Source of the DNA: Diplonema papillatum
Taxonomy: Eukaryota > Euglenozoa > Diplonemea > Diplonemida > Diplonemidae
Direction of reading: 5' to 3'
DNA: 64,000 bases
Assembly (NCBI GenBank): GCA_030068145.1
Contig: JAPJBO010000470.1
Span: 1 to 64,000, forward strand
The position numbers and the translations under genes are program-made. Below are positions 1-9,681 of the stretch, in pieces (the stretch's first letter is position 1; every line of letters begins with the position of its first letter). A model generated the notes under the pieces. It made no database searches. It had not been told where the DNA came from and was given only the letters and a program-made list of their open reading frames with translations.

Positions 1-3000
1 GGTTCGGAAGCAGCGATGGGACAAGGCGAGGGCGGGCGGGAAGAAGCTGATGGCTGACGACGCCTGGGCAGAGGTCTGGGGTCGACCGAGCCCGCCAGTC
101 GGCGAGACGATGATGAAGATGCTCGCAGATCTGCGGGGGTCGCAGAAGAAGTTGGCGCACGACGTGAAAGAGACGCGGATAAACGAGTGGCGCCGGAGCA
201 TGCAGCTGGCCGCCAAGGTTGCACCCGGGAGAATCTTCGCGTGGGTAAAGCAGGCGGACCGGAGACAGGTGGAGTACCTCGCGAGAGCAGACGGTTCCGT
301 GACCTGGGACGCGAAGGAGATGGACGAGCTCCTGAGAGGGCCATCCGCCTGGGGCGGAGTGTACGAGCGGCACGGCAGGAAGGAGACACCGGCGCCCAAG
401 TGGGAGGCGTTTGAAAAGGACTTTCGGGCTCACATCCCGCGGGCGAACGCGGTGGAGCTGAACGCGATAACGGCGGCCGACCTGCGGAAGACGCTTGGAA
501 CGATGAAGAAGAACACCGCGCCGGGCGCGGAGGGCTGGCGGGTACGCGAACTGGCGGCTCTCCCCGACGAGGCGTTGCGGCGGTTCGCGGAACTTTTTGC
601 AGTGGTCGAGAAGACGGGCAAGTGGCCGGAGTCGCTCATGAGGGCCCTGGTCTCGCTCATCCCAAAGGGCGAGGGCGGCTCCGGACCAATGGACCTACGG
701 CCCATCTCCGTCACGAGCGCGGTCTACAGGCTGTGGGCGGCGACGCGGCTCCGGATGCTGATGGAGTGGATGCTGGCGTGGGTCCCCGAGGGTATGCGGG
801 GAGCCATCCCGAAGCGTGGGGCCGACGACGTCATGTACGCCATCGGTCTCCGCATCGAGCACGCCGCAGAATGTGGCAAACCCTTGTTTGGTCTTTCGGT
901 CGACTTCATGAAGTGCTTCGACCGGCTGCCGCACGAGATCATGTTCCGTTTGATGGAGGTGATGGGGCTGGACCCGGGGGTACTGAGGGCGATGAAGGCG
1001 GTGTACGGAAGCATGCAGCGCCACTTCAAGACGGCGCGGGCAGTCGGGGAGCCTTTCGTTGCGACGAATGGCATCTTACAAGGGTGCCCCCTCAGCGTGC
1101 TGTTCCTAAACGCGCTCATCGCGGTCTGGGTGCGGGCCGTGGGGGCGTTGACAACACCGGCCCAGGCGATGGCGTACCTGGACGACATTCATGCGATGTC
1201 GGAGTCCCTCAGGGGGCTCAAGGCCGTGGCTGAAGTCACGACGGACTTCGCCAACGCGACCGATGGGGGCGTCAACGCTGGGAAGTCGTTCTTTTACGCC
1301 ACGAACGCGGACGCTCCGGGAACGCTCACAGTGCAGGGCAACAAGGTACTGCGGAAGACAAGCTTCGACGTTCTGGGGGCGATGTTTACGGTCGGGAAGG
1401 GTGCGCCGCCCCCCAGCAGGCGGATTCAAACCCGGTTCGAGGCCGCGAAGAACATCGCGAGAAGGGCGAGAAGCCTGCCGATCCCGATGGACCAGAAGGA
1501 AGGTTACGTGGCTGCGTCGGCCACAGCGAAGGCGTTGTACGGCGTCTCGGTGTGGCAACCGGCGGGGACGTACATGGAAGGCCTGCGAGTTGCTACCCTG
1601 GCGGGGCTGTGGACCGGCGGCAACAGGAGGTGCGATGCCGTCGTGCTGAACACGCTGTGTCGGGGGCACAGATTGGACCCGCGTGTCGCCGCGATTCATC
1701 GGCGGGTAAACACGTTTTCACAGCAGATGGTGAAGCAGTCGCACTTGGCGCCGCTGGTTGTTGCCATCCGAGCAGCTCGACAAGCAAGGCGGGACCGCCC
1801 CCCCGGCGCTCCAGAGGCACCGGGGCGAAGCAAGGAGGGGCCAGTGTTCCTGCTCGAGCGAGCGATCGCAGACATCGGATGGACGTGGCCCAGGTTCGAC
1901 ACCCTGCAGGAAGGAACGGGCCGGCGGCGCGAATGGACGGTGGTGCAGAACGTCGAGCCGCTGACGAAAGAGGAGAGGCAGCGGGCGCAGACCGCTCGGC
2001 ACAACTTCCAGCACGAGCTGCGGGAGGCCGGGCGGACGATGCGCTACAAGGACGTGGTCAAGACGAGGGCATCCCTCCTCGGCATCGAGGACGGCATCGA
2101 CGGGGGTGCCACGCGAGACCTGCTGGAGAAGGGCGCCATCACCGGCTACCAGCAGGGCCTGGTCAGAGCTGTCATTGCCAACGCGGTACACACCGGCAAG
2201 CGATGGGAGCAAGCAACCTGCAGATTCTGCGACGCGGGTGTCCCGGAGGACGAACAACACATGTGGTGGGACTGCGTCAAGTGGAGCGACGTGCGCGGCG
2301 CGTATCCGAATGTGCTCGCTCGGCGGCCCGAGATGAAGCCGTGCATGGCTCTATGCGGCGTCATGCCCAAGGACGCGATGGGACTCGACTTCGACGAATG
2401 CAGGGAGCTGGCGGCCGGGATGCAGCTGATGTGCGTCGAGATCCTGCTCGGGAGGCAGCGGGCCGACGGCATCCTCGAGCAGGACTGCCGGCGCAAGGAG
2501 CTCAAGGTGTCGACATATCCGTGGGGGTGGGAGCCGCAACGGCCGACGGCCAGCCAGACCATCAACGTCGACGGTGCGCGGCCGGACCGCAACGCATGGA
2601 AGGACACCCACGAGATGCTCCTGGCGCTGGCAGAATGGTGCTCGACGAAGCGGTGGTCCGAAACCGGCAAGCAGGCCTCCATCTCGTATTTCGAGCTCGC
2701 TGTCGATTTTGAGCTGCACAGCGGCCTGACCCTCACGCCGGCCGGCACACAGCGGAGGCAGGAGAACATCGCGCAGCGGCAGCCGAAGGAGCGCTGGACC
2801 GTGGCGGACACGCTGCCGGGAGAGGAGACGGCGGCGTTCTTCGACGGCGGCAGTCGGGGGAACGGGACCAACGGCGCGGTCGCGGGAGCCGGGGCGGTCT
2901 TCTACGACAAAGGCGTCAAGCAGTGGGAAGTTGAGAAGCCCATTGCCGGGAGAGCGACGAACAACGTGGCGGAATACGTCGGGTTCGTCAGCGTGTTGGC

Positions 3001-4115
3001 GAGGTTGCTGCGGGACCCCGTGCCGCCGACACCCCGCACCATCGTCGTCAAGGGCGACAGCGAACTGGTCATTGATCAGATAAAGGGCACGAAGAGGTGC
3101 AACGAAACACTCCGGCGATACTACGACCAGGCGCAGAACCTGTTGGCGAAGCTGCACGACCGACGGACGACGATCGAGCCGGTGCACATTCCTCGCGAGC
3201 TCAACAAGGATGCGGACGAACTGTCGAACCGCGCCATGGACACCGCACAGCGACAGGCGGCACAGGCCTACAGCGACTCGGCGACCGCGAAAGGGTGGGC
3301 GATGAGGACCGCGCTGAGCAGGTTGGGCAAGATTGCGCGCGTGAAAGCCGTCCACCCGGCCCTCGAGATGCGCGTCAACCACCTCACCAGCCTCGGGGGA
3401 CCCATCCTCCATGGCCTCAACAAACGGCCGCAGATCAACAACCGGGAGGCCTTCGAAGCGGTGATGCGGGCGTTCGAAGTCGCCGCCGTACGGCACGTGC
3501 CCAAAAAGATGGCGAACAAAGGACGGGGCGACCAGGGCGGCCACTGGGAGAAGGCGGGTGTCCTGACCGGCAGCTTCCGACCCCAGGCCCATTACCCACG
3601 GGGGTGGCAACACAGCGGCGAGAAGTGGAAGGCACGGGCAAGACACGACCGGGCGACGCACCGTCGCGCACGCGGCGGCGGCAGCCGCCACCTTTGGGAC
3701 GTCCTAGCGAACGCCGAGAAGAAGAAAGCCGACGCGCAACGGGCGGGGTGCAGACCGGGATCGTCAACCAACCGCCCGACAGCGGCTGCAGCGGCAGCAA
3801 CAGCGGCAGTGACATCGACAGCGGCGACGTCGCGAGGACGCACGGAAGGACCCGCGGCACAGCACCAGTCCATTCCCCACGCGGGGGGAAATGGCCGTGG
3901 AACCCTCCCCCGGGATGACGAAGGCCGGGGAGAGCCGGGGGCAGTGAAGTAACGAAGCCCGCGAACGGTGGGTGGTGACCCCTCCGAACAGTCTCCCTGG
4001 CCCTGGCCCACGCCTGATGCCGCAACCCCTTAACCCGGGCGGCGGCGCTTTGGCATGAGCCAGGAACCTCAAGGGGAGCAGCGCGAGAGGCATCATCCAC
4101 GCTTCAAAGGCCCAC
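1..4115 (+). mobile_element. LINE-1 of window: RT/RNase H non-LTR retrotransposon, 3' part
   Basis: A non-LTR retrotransposon cut by the left edge of the window. The reading frame is open from base 2, so the usual upstream part (ORF1, endonuclease) lies outside. After the stop at 3952 there are about 160 bp of GC-rich 3' untranslated sequence without a poly(A) tail. They end near 4115, where piggyBac coding sequence begins on the other strand. The exact 3' end is inferred from where piggyBac homology starts. No terminal repeats are seen, which fits a LINE. Confidence 0.8.
2..3952 (+). CDS. LINE ORF2 C-terminal part: reverse transcriptase, zinc knuckle, RNase H
   Basis: Copies element RNA into DNA at the insertion site. 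Numbering from the Met at base 50: reverse transcriptase about residues 140-480, with LRPISVTSAVYRLW, the LFGLSVDFMKCFDRLP motif A, NGILQGCPLSV and the catalytic box YLDD at 376-379. Most LINEs have FADD or YADD here. A knuckle C-x2-C-x9-H-x4-C follows near 724-742. An RNase HI domain follows with all four acidic residues: D932 (FFDGGSRGN), E975 (NNVAEY), D1003 (KGDSELV) and D1056 (NKDADEL). The tail after about 1080 is basic and low in complexity. The segment FELAVDFELHSGL between knuckle and RNase H recurs in the LINEs at 22-31 kb. The frame has no stop over 3.9 kb, so this copy is young or recently active. The Met at 50 is not a real start, because the frame continues upstream. Confidence 0.9.
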   Translation, partial: VRKQRWDKARAGGKKLMADDAWAEVWGRPSPPVGETMMKMLADLRGSQKKLAHDVKETRINEWRRSMQLAAKVAPGRIFAWVKQADRRQVEYLARADGSVTWDAKEMDELLRGPSAWGGVYERHGRKETPAPKWEAFEKDFRAHIPRANAVELNAITAADLRKTLGTMKKNTAPGAEGWRVRELAALPDEALRRFAELFAVVEKTGKWPESLMRALVSLIPKGEGGSGPMDLRPISVTSAVYRLWAATRLRMLMEWMLAWVPEGMRGAIPKRGADDVMYAIGLRIEHAAECGKPLFGLSVDFMKCFDRLPHEIMFRLMEVMGLDPGVLRAMKAVYGSMQRHFKTARAVGEPFVATNGILQGCPLSVLFLNALIAVWVRAVGALTTPAQAMAYLDDIHAMSESLRGLKAVAEVTTDFANATDGGVNAGKSFFYATNADAPGTLTVQGNKVLRKTSFDVLGAMFTVGKGAPPPSRRIQTRFEAAKNIARRARSLPIPMDQKEGYVAASATAKALYGVSVWQPAGTYMEGLRVATLAGLWTGGNRRCDAVVLNTLCRGHRLDPRVAAIHRRVNTFSQQMVKQSHLAPLVVAIRAARQARRDRPPGAPEAPGRSKEGPVFLLERAIADIGWTWPRFDTLQEGTGRRREWTVVQNVEPLTKEERQRAQTARHNFQHELREAGRTMRYKDVVKTRASLLGIEDGIDGGATRDLLEKGAITGYQQGLVRAVIANAVHTGKRWEQATCRFCDAGVPEDEQHMWWDCVKWSDVRGAYPNVLARRPEMKPCMALCGVMPKDAMGLDFDECRELAAGMQLMCVEILLGRQRADGILEQDCRRKELKVSTYPWGWEPQRPTASQTINVDGARPDRNAWKDTHEMLLALAEWCSTKRWSETGKQASISYFELAVDFELHSGLTLTPAGTQRRQENIAQRQPKERWTVADTLPGEETAAFFDGGSRGNGTNGAVAGAGAVFYDKGVKQWEVEKPIAGRATNNVAEYVGFVSVLARLLRDPVPPTPRTIVVKGDSELVIDQIKGTKRCNETLRRYYDQAQNLLAKLHDRRTTIEPVHIPRELNKDADELSNRAMDTAQRQAAQAYSDSATAKGWAMRTALSRLGKIARVKAVHPALEMRVNHLTSLGGPILHGLNKRPQINNREAFEAVMRAFEVAAVRHVPKKMANKGRGDQGGHWEKAGVLTGSFRPQAHYPRGWQHSGEKWKARARHDRATHRRARGGGSRHLWDVLANAEKKKADAQRAGCRPGSSTNRPTAAAAAATAAVTSTAATSRGRTEGPAAQHQSIPHAGGNGRGTLPRDDEGRGEPGAVK

Positions 4116-5560
4116 ACACACTGACGATACCAATGTGTAACCAGTCTGTGACTCAGCCAGAACAAAACACTTCAAACCGAATCGATGCCGTTTCATGGGC
4201 ATGTATTGCTTGAAGCTGACACGACCTTTGTACTTGATGATCGACTCATCAAAGCTAAGTTCTTTATCGGGAGCATAGACATCCCGCCATTGGAGAGACA
4301 CAAGCTGGAAAATATCTCTTATCTTGATGAGTCGGTCCGGGTGTTCCTTCTTTCCACTGAGGGGGTCTGTGAAGTGCAGCGTCCTGTGAATATCGTGCCA
4401 CCTTTTCCTGGACATGGTTTCAGAAAAAAACGCGCATTGTTCGATAGGGTCCACGGACCAGTACGAGTAGAGATCCTGTTTCACGGACAACCCCATCGCG
4501 TATGTGACAGCACACCAGCGAAGAAATTCCGCAATATCGGGTGCTTCGTACGAGATACCCTCTTTCCCTGCAGCATACACACTCATGTGCCCAATGATCT
4601 GGGTGACCACCAGGTCGGTGAACATGCATCTGAAGATGTCAGTGGGGGAGGAATCCTCATCAAGGTCGTAGGACGGATTCGGTCCGGTCTTCTTGGCGTT
4701 GAAAGGGAATTCGAGGTTGGGCTCGACTTTGCTGCTCCACGACAAGGACTTGATCGCTGCACCTGCTGCCTTGACCGCAGCGCTCTCAGTATTCGGTGGG
4801 CGGCCTCGCGGTGTCCTTTTCGTGGTCGGCCGGGGCGCTTCGGTGCAGGCTTTGCGGAGGACTTCGGCGCCTGTTCTTTTGGTGGCTCGCCAAAAAAAAT
4901 GTGAATAAAGTGGCCGAGATCACCGCTCTGAACCCGCGGGTTGGCCAGGAACACGACGTTGGCCGGGTGGGGTCGGTCTTCGCCTCGCTCGACTGAGCCG
5001 GTTCCTCTCAGCACGGCCCAGTTGTACAGCGCTGTGTACACTGTCTCCGGATTGGGCTGGAATCCGATACCGTGTTGGAGGCAGAAGCTCGATACCTGAT
5101 AAGTGTCCAGCTCCGGTAAGCGTGCCACACTCCTGCAACGCACGTCGAAATGTTCGCGGGCGAAGCTGAGAATGTTCAATGCCGATGGCATCGCAAAACT
5201 TCCCTCCATCGCTCGCATGAGTGCGATGTACCCGCACTCCACCCCGCTCTGCTCGTCACGCAGCTGCAGTGTCACACCCCGGATACCGCCGAACTCACGT
5301 CGCGACCGTTGCCTGTCCCAGTTCCCGCAAGAGTCGACCACTGTCACCCGCCCAAGCGCGGTGGCGTCGAGATGATGCACTTGTTCGCGCACTGTCCTTC
5401 CCGACCTGTTGTTGTCGTCATCGTCATCCTCTTCCTCTTCTTCATCCTCTTCTTCTTCCTCGTCCTCTTCCTCTTCCACCTCTTCTGCTTCCTCGTTGTC
5501 CTCTTCTTCTGTCGACCCCACACTCTCCATATCCGTGGCCGCCCGCTTCCTTCCAGACAT
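4116..5560 (-). pseudogene. piggyBac-like transposase with unusual N-terminal domain (frameshifted, 3' truncated)
   Basis: Would cut and rejoin the transposon at TTAA. Start chosen at ATG 5558-5560 (MSGRKRAATD); an in-frame ATG at 5617 is the alternative. From the start: an acidic tract (about residues 18-49), an N-terminal domain with C109 in GVECGYIAL and H217 in GDLGHFIHIFF, then an AT-hook-like KRPGRPRKGH (about 241-250). The frame then shifts near 4800. The other frame carries the DDE_Tnp_1_7 core, with FRCMFTDLVVTQI, HDIHRTLHF and KELSFDESIIKYKGRVSF (first catalytic Asp). It ends after QTGYTLVSS, so the later catalytic Asp residues are absent. Inactive here. Confidence 0.8.
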
Positions 5561-5796
5561 TTTGTACTTTTCACTGCCCAAGTTCCTAGATTGTTTCGAC
5601 TGTTGATGACAAGGCATTGAAAAAGCCGGTTTTCCGGGGGTTTCCCCAATCTCGCCACTTGGTTTCAATCGTCATTGCTGACGATTTTTTGACATTCGAG
5701 GGCGGCAATGAAAAGATTTGCTCGAAATGGGTGAATTCCATATTTTTGGGAATTTTTTGGCCTCCTGAGCACCCCTACAGAAAAATCCAGATTAAA

Positions 5797-5818
5797 CCGG
5801 ACATATATGTCCGGTTGG
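5797..5818. repeat. Palindrome inside piggyBac end
   Basis: A perfect inverted repeat centred on ATAT with arms AACCGGACATA and TATGTCCGGTT, 11 bp inside the TTAA end. Subterminal palindromes in transposons often serve as transposase binding sites. That role is inferred. Confidence 0.6.
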
Positions 5819-5833
5819 TCGGAGTTGGGTTAA

Positions 5834-5899
5834 TCAGGCTAATAATATCCAATAAAATCTAATCGAATCTAATAATAATTATTACATGCCAACCGTGCT
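5834..5899. other. AT-rich spacer between piggyBac end and LINE
   Basis: AT-rich DNA with repeated AATCTAAT-like words between the TTAA target and the broken 3' end of the minus-strand LINE. No gene is seen. Confidence 0.5.
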
Positions 5900-7297
5900 T
5901 AGAGGTTGATGAGGATCACCGAAAGTGGGCATGCCTGTAAGATACCGTTGGTGACCTCAAAATCGGAACCCAAGCCCAGCGGCAATTTAAACCGGCGCTT
6001 CATCCCACGGTACATGGCGCGCAGGGGGCGCAGGATGCGCGCGTCGAGGCCCATCTCTTCTTCCGCTTGTTGAGCACATCCCGTAGCTCGCTCCCGGTCA
6101 CATCCCGCAGGTCCATCTGGCGGCGGGGAATAAAACCCTCGAAGGCCCTGCGGAACGCCTCGTACTCGGGCTCTGGGCGTCCTTCCCCGTACATGTGCAG
6201 GATCGGGTCCCACGCCTCCTGCAGCACCTCATCCATCTCCTCGACGTTGGCGGTGAGCCGCCCGTCCGCTGTCCACACCGCATCGGCCGCCTGCCCCGGA
6301 CCCCCCCGCAGCATCGACACAAGAGCCCGGCGATCCGTCCCAAACATCGTCAGCTGCCTCTCTTGTTGCTGCCTCTTCCGTACCCTCGCCGCAGCCGCGT
6401 TGAATCTCGCACTGCGCAGTCGTACGTCGTGCAAGTAAACGCAGGCGACCTCTGCGCTCGGCGGGTCGGAGGGGGGTGGCCCGCCGACCCCGCCGCCACG
6501 GATCACGGCGAGACAGCGCAGCCAGCACAAGCGGAGCTCTTGGGGCACCTGGAATGGTCCGGACGCTTCTAGGCGAGCTCGCTGGTAGACGTAGTGCTCC
6601 AGACGCCGGATCGCATTCCCGTGCCTCAGCTCCGTCTCGCACGCCACGCCCCGGACGTGTTCGTGCCCGTGTACGTGTTGGGCGGTCGTCCTCCTTCGCA
6701 CGCTGCCTGCAGCTGCGCTGCGTCCGACCACCCGTTGCTGAGGGCATGCCGAAGGGCCGGCGATCGCTCAAATTCCGTGTTGAAGTCGCCCATCACGACC
6801 GCCGGGGCCTGCCCCACTATGGCTTGCGCCTCGAAGAGGACCGTCTGCAGGAGCCGCTCCCGGGACGCTGCTGCCGTGTTCCCCGATGGGGCGTCGACTG
6901 CAAAAAAGTGCACAAACATCCGTCCGACCCCCGTCGCGATCATCGTGTGGATGACCCGGTTGCGCACTTCCTGCAGCGATTCGTTGGGCAGCAGGTGGGC
7001 CACCCCCGGCTGCCTGGTAAGCACAACGACTCCGCCCCCCTTCTGCCCGGAATGCGGGTTTCCGTGCGGACAGTGCTTGCTGCGCTTCGGCGGTTGCGGC
7101 GGCCCCCACAGCGTCTTCCACCTCGACCCGTCGACGGCGCACGGTCTCGCGAGATAATCCGCCGCCTGCGTCTGCTGCAACGCGCTCATCGACGTCTCCA
7201 GCACCGCAATCGCGTCTGCGGGCGCCATCGCACGCACCTCGTCAATGTGCAGGGCCAGCGAGCCAACATTAACTGCAGCAAGAGTGAGATCGCGCGG

Positions 7298-7336
7298 GGG
7301 ACCAGGGTTCGGGTGGACGTCCCCGCACCTCAAGAG
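7298..7336 (-). other. 2A-like peptide, downstream copy
   Basis: Encodes LLRCGDVHPNPGP, 84 codons after the first copy and in the same frame, just before the endonuclease domain starts (DLTLAAVNVGSL). The two copies share a longer module, LPSKHDALEYAYAAGERL against LPSSHDARADGDAAGARL. Their 2A codons differ at several third positions, yet the peptide CGDVHPNPGP is identical. Confidence 0.8.
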
Positions 7337-7549
7337 CCGTTCCCCCGCGGCGTACGCATACTCAAGGGCGTCGTGCTTCGACGGTAGCCACGCACATTCA
7401 ACACGCTCACGCCGCGAGGCAACCCGGGAACCCACGTCCCGCGCGCGATGCAGCACGTGCGCGGCAACGTACCGGGCTGTGCCGGCCGGCCGTCGGCGAC
7501 GTCCGCGGCGGAAAGCCGCCGCGGCGGTCGAGGCGAGCGTTCGGCGCCC

Positions 7550-7588
7550 GGGGCCAGGGTTGGGATGCACATCCCCACATCGCATCAA
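7550..7588 (-). other. 2A-like peptide, upstream copy
   Basis: Encodes LMRCGDVHPNPGP, which matches the C-terminal 2A core D-V/I-x-x-N-P-G-P, with His where Glu is common. 2A peptides make the ribosome skip the final Gly-Pro bond, and such sequences are known at the head of some APE-type LINE ORF2 proteins. It lies in the ORF1 frame, 17 codons after the ORF1 TGA. Confidence 0.75.
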
Positions 7589-7639
7589 GCGGGCTCCCGC
7601 AGCATCGCCGTCCGCGCGGGCGTCGTGGCTTGACGGCAG

Positions 7640-9681
7640 TCAGGCGCGCGAGCACGTGACACACACGCTGGCGCCGCACTCTTCGCACCTCCTCTGCATG
7701 CGGCCCTTTTGGATTGTCTTCTGACAATCGCCGCATTCAAACTCCACTGGAGCCCGCACTCCATCGGTCAGCTCGTGCCGGTGATCGGCCTTCTCACCCT
7801 CGACCGGCTCCTTCAGACGCTGGCGCGGCGGGGACAGCATCTCGACCACACCGGCCACAGCTCGCCGGATTAGCGACTGTCCCGCTTCCGCCGGCTGCGC
7901 CACCTCCTCGTGCTTCCGCTTGTTGGACGGAGCCGGCTCCGGATCCGTGTGCACTTCGGCGGCGGGCAGCTTCATGCGCCGCCTCTGGCCGGGCGCCGTC
8001 GGGAGGGAGGAGGCGAGGCGCTTGGAACGCGGCCGCGGCATCTCGCCCTTGTCGTAGTCGTTGACGACAATGAAGGGCGACCCTTCCCTTTCGATCACCC
8101 GAAACGGCGGGCCGCCATCCCCCGTCACCACGCACGTCCGCATGCCGCTTCTCACGAAGGATGTCGTGACCGTCGCAGCCCAGCCAGCGAGCCTGAGCAG
8201 CATCTCGACGTCGGCCTCGTGTTCTCGCGCCCTGGCACCGGACACGAGGTACCGCAGTTTCGTTTCGAGCGGGGGCGCCGCGTGCTCACCAGCAGCCGCC
8301 CGCACGCGCGCCAGCATCCCCGAGCCGCGCGCCCGCAGCAGAAGACGTCTTCCACCAAGAACGACACCGCCCCCGGCCTCGCCGCACTTCTTCAACAACG
8401 CCAACGCGGTCTCCCGCGTCACGTCCGCATTTAATGCGACGACCGGCGTGGCGTCGCGCGCTTCCTTCCCGACTGGTCGCCAGAAGCAGCCATCCCTACC
8501 CGACCCCTGCAGGATGGCGTCCACGTGTCCCGCAGGTACGCGAACCAGGAGTTCACGGCGGCCCTGCTGCGACGTCACGCCCCACATGGAGGCCGCTTCG
8601 AGGCGCGTCTGCGCCGAAGTCGCCTTCACCGCCCGGCGGCAGAGACGCGTCATCGCCGTGTGCGGGTCCTTCTCCACGCATGCCCACGTTTCGGCCGCCG
8701 TGTGCTTGCGTGCCACGGTGAGGACGAGTACCGCCGTGGCCGCGCCGGGCTTCTGTCCGCCTTCTGTCGCCGCCTGCCGGACCTTCCCTACCTTCCCGGC
8801 CTGCCGAACGTCCCCGTGCGTCCACAGGTGCATCCGCTGCACCACGCCCGTCTCCATGAGGACGTGGCGCGCCTCGCTCTTCTCGAACGGCTGTCGGCAC
8901 AACACCGCGTACCGAACCTCCTCTGTCGCCAGCGCCGCAGCATCGACCGCCACGCCCATCGCCGTCTCGGCCTCATCGACGCTGGGTGCGACCCAGAGCC
9001 CCTCCTTCTTCGCCTCGAATGAGCACGACTCGAGGATCGGCACGTTCCAGTCGAAACTGTGCACGCCGCACACGGTCGCCTTACGTCTGACGACGTCTAC
9101 CCACTGCTGATGTTGCCGCTGCTGCGGTTGCTCTTGTTGTTGCGGTCGGTTCCGCCGTTGCTGTTGCGGTTGCTGTTGTTACTGTGGCTGTTGTTGCTGC
9201 TGCTGGTGTTGTTGCTGCTGCAGTTGTTGCTGTTGCGGTTGCCTCTGTTGCTGTCGCTGCCGTTGTTGTGGTTGCTGTCGTGCTTGTAGCCGCGGTTGCC
9301 GTTGTTGTTGTGGCTGACGCTGCTGTTGCTGGTGCGGTTGCTGTTGCTGTTGTTGCTGTTGCTGCTGGTGCGGTTGCTGTTGCTGTTGCTGTTGTTGCTG
9401 GTGCGGTTGCTGTTGTTGCTGTTGCGGTTGCTGTTGCTGTTGCTGTTGTTGCTGTTGCGGTGCTCCTTCACGATCCTCGCCTTGGTACTTCGGCCGTCCT
9501 TGCTTCCCCCTGGCTCGTTCCGCTGCTCCGCCTCCAGGAGGCTGATCGCCGCCTCCAGGAGTGTCAGTGCCACCCCTCGCTCCTTCTGACTCCGAGCCGC
9601 CGCTGCTGCCCGGCTAGCCCGCTCTGCTGCATCTCCGAGGCGGTCGAGCATCGACGATGGCGCCGCCGAAAGCGCCGCCAT
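7640..9681 (-). pseudogene. LINE ORF1 protein with C-terminal CxxC zinc ribbon
   Basis: Structural, RNA-binding-type partner of the LINE. The ATG at 9679-9681 opens MAALSAAPSSMLDRLGDAAE, an Ala/Glu-rich helical segment. The frame then enters a tract of AAC/AGC/CGC triplets (9100-9465) giving Asn/Ser runs and stops at 9097. The downstream frame, read from about 9110 to 7640, carries the bulk. It has a repeated globular region (for example GRRELLVRVPAGHVDAIL, SGRDGCFWRPVG), a basic linker RPRSKRLASS, and a C-terminal pair of CxxC motifs: CGDCQKTIQ then CEECGASVCVTC, ending SRA and TGA. The simplest reading is one ORF1 split by a length change in the triplet tract. I do not recognise the central domain. 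Confidence 0.6.
9100..9465 (-). repeat. Triplet/hexamer repeat tract (GCAACA-like) in LINE ORF1
   Basis: About 365 bp built from GTT, GCT and GTTGCG units on the plus strand. On the minus strand it reads as Asn/Ser/Arg in one frame and Gln-rich in another. It is a likely site of slippage and of the ORF1 frame change. Confidence 0.8.

Larger units (their letters stand above)
4116..5829 (-). mobile_element. piggyBac-like DNA transposon, truncated
   Basis: The 5' end of the element, read on the minus strand, is preserved. TTAA at 5830-5833 is the typical piggyBac target, and the next bases read CCCAACTCCGACC, like a piggyBac terminal repeat starting CCC. Just inside is a perfect palindrome, AACCGGACATATATGTCCGGTT (written here as its two halves AACCGGACATA and TATGTCCGGTT), at about 5797-5818. 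The other end is missing: transposase homology stops at about 4116, where the LINE 3' end abuts. The likely history is that the LINE inserted into this transposon, so the remainder should lie left of the window. Confidence 0.75.
5900..7639 (-). pseudogene. LINE ORF2: APE endonuclease and partial reverse transcriptase
   Basis: The APE domain follows the second 2A copy: LTLAAVNVGSLALHIDEV, then AIAVLETSMSAL, GGGVVVLTRQPG and the catalytic PAVVMGDFNTEFERSP. The frame breaks after NTYTGTNTSGA near 6640, and the IDHI-type motif is not readable. The next frame carries the linker HYVYQRARLEASG, then the pre-RT region WDPILHMYGEG and LRDVLNKRKKR. A deletion of roughly 130 codons joins this to MGLDARILRPLRAMYRG and NGILQACPLSVILIN, where the copy ends. 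The catalytic ADD box is absent. Non-functional. Confidence 0.75.

Noticed and set aside
187-3918. Many secondary frames on both strands inside the RNase H LINE, and equivalents in the other LINEs
   Set aside because: GC-rich coding DNA keeps alternative frames open. They have no domains and lie opposite strong coding sequence.
5409-5606. Ser-run protein (SSSSSSSS) on the plus strand
   Set aside because: Antisense of the acidic Glu/Asp tract of the piggyBac transposase.
7407-7736. 109-codon minus frame overlapping the 2A region
   Set aside because: Out of frame with ORF1, both 2A peptides and the endonuclease. Composition is Arg-rich, as expected for a shifted frame.
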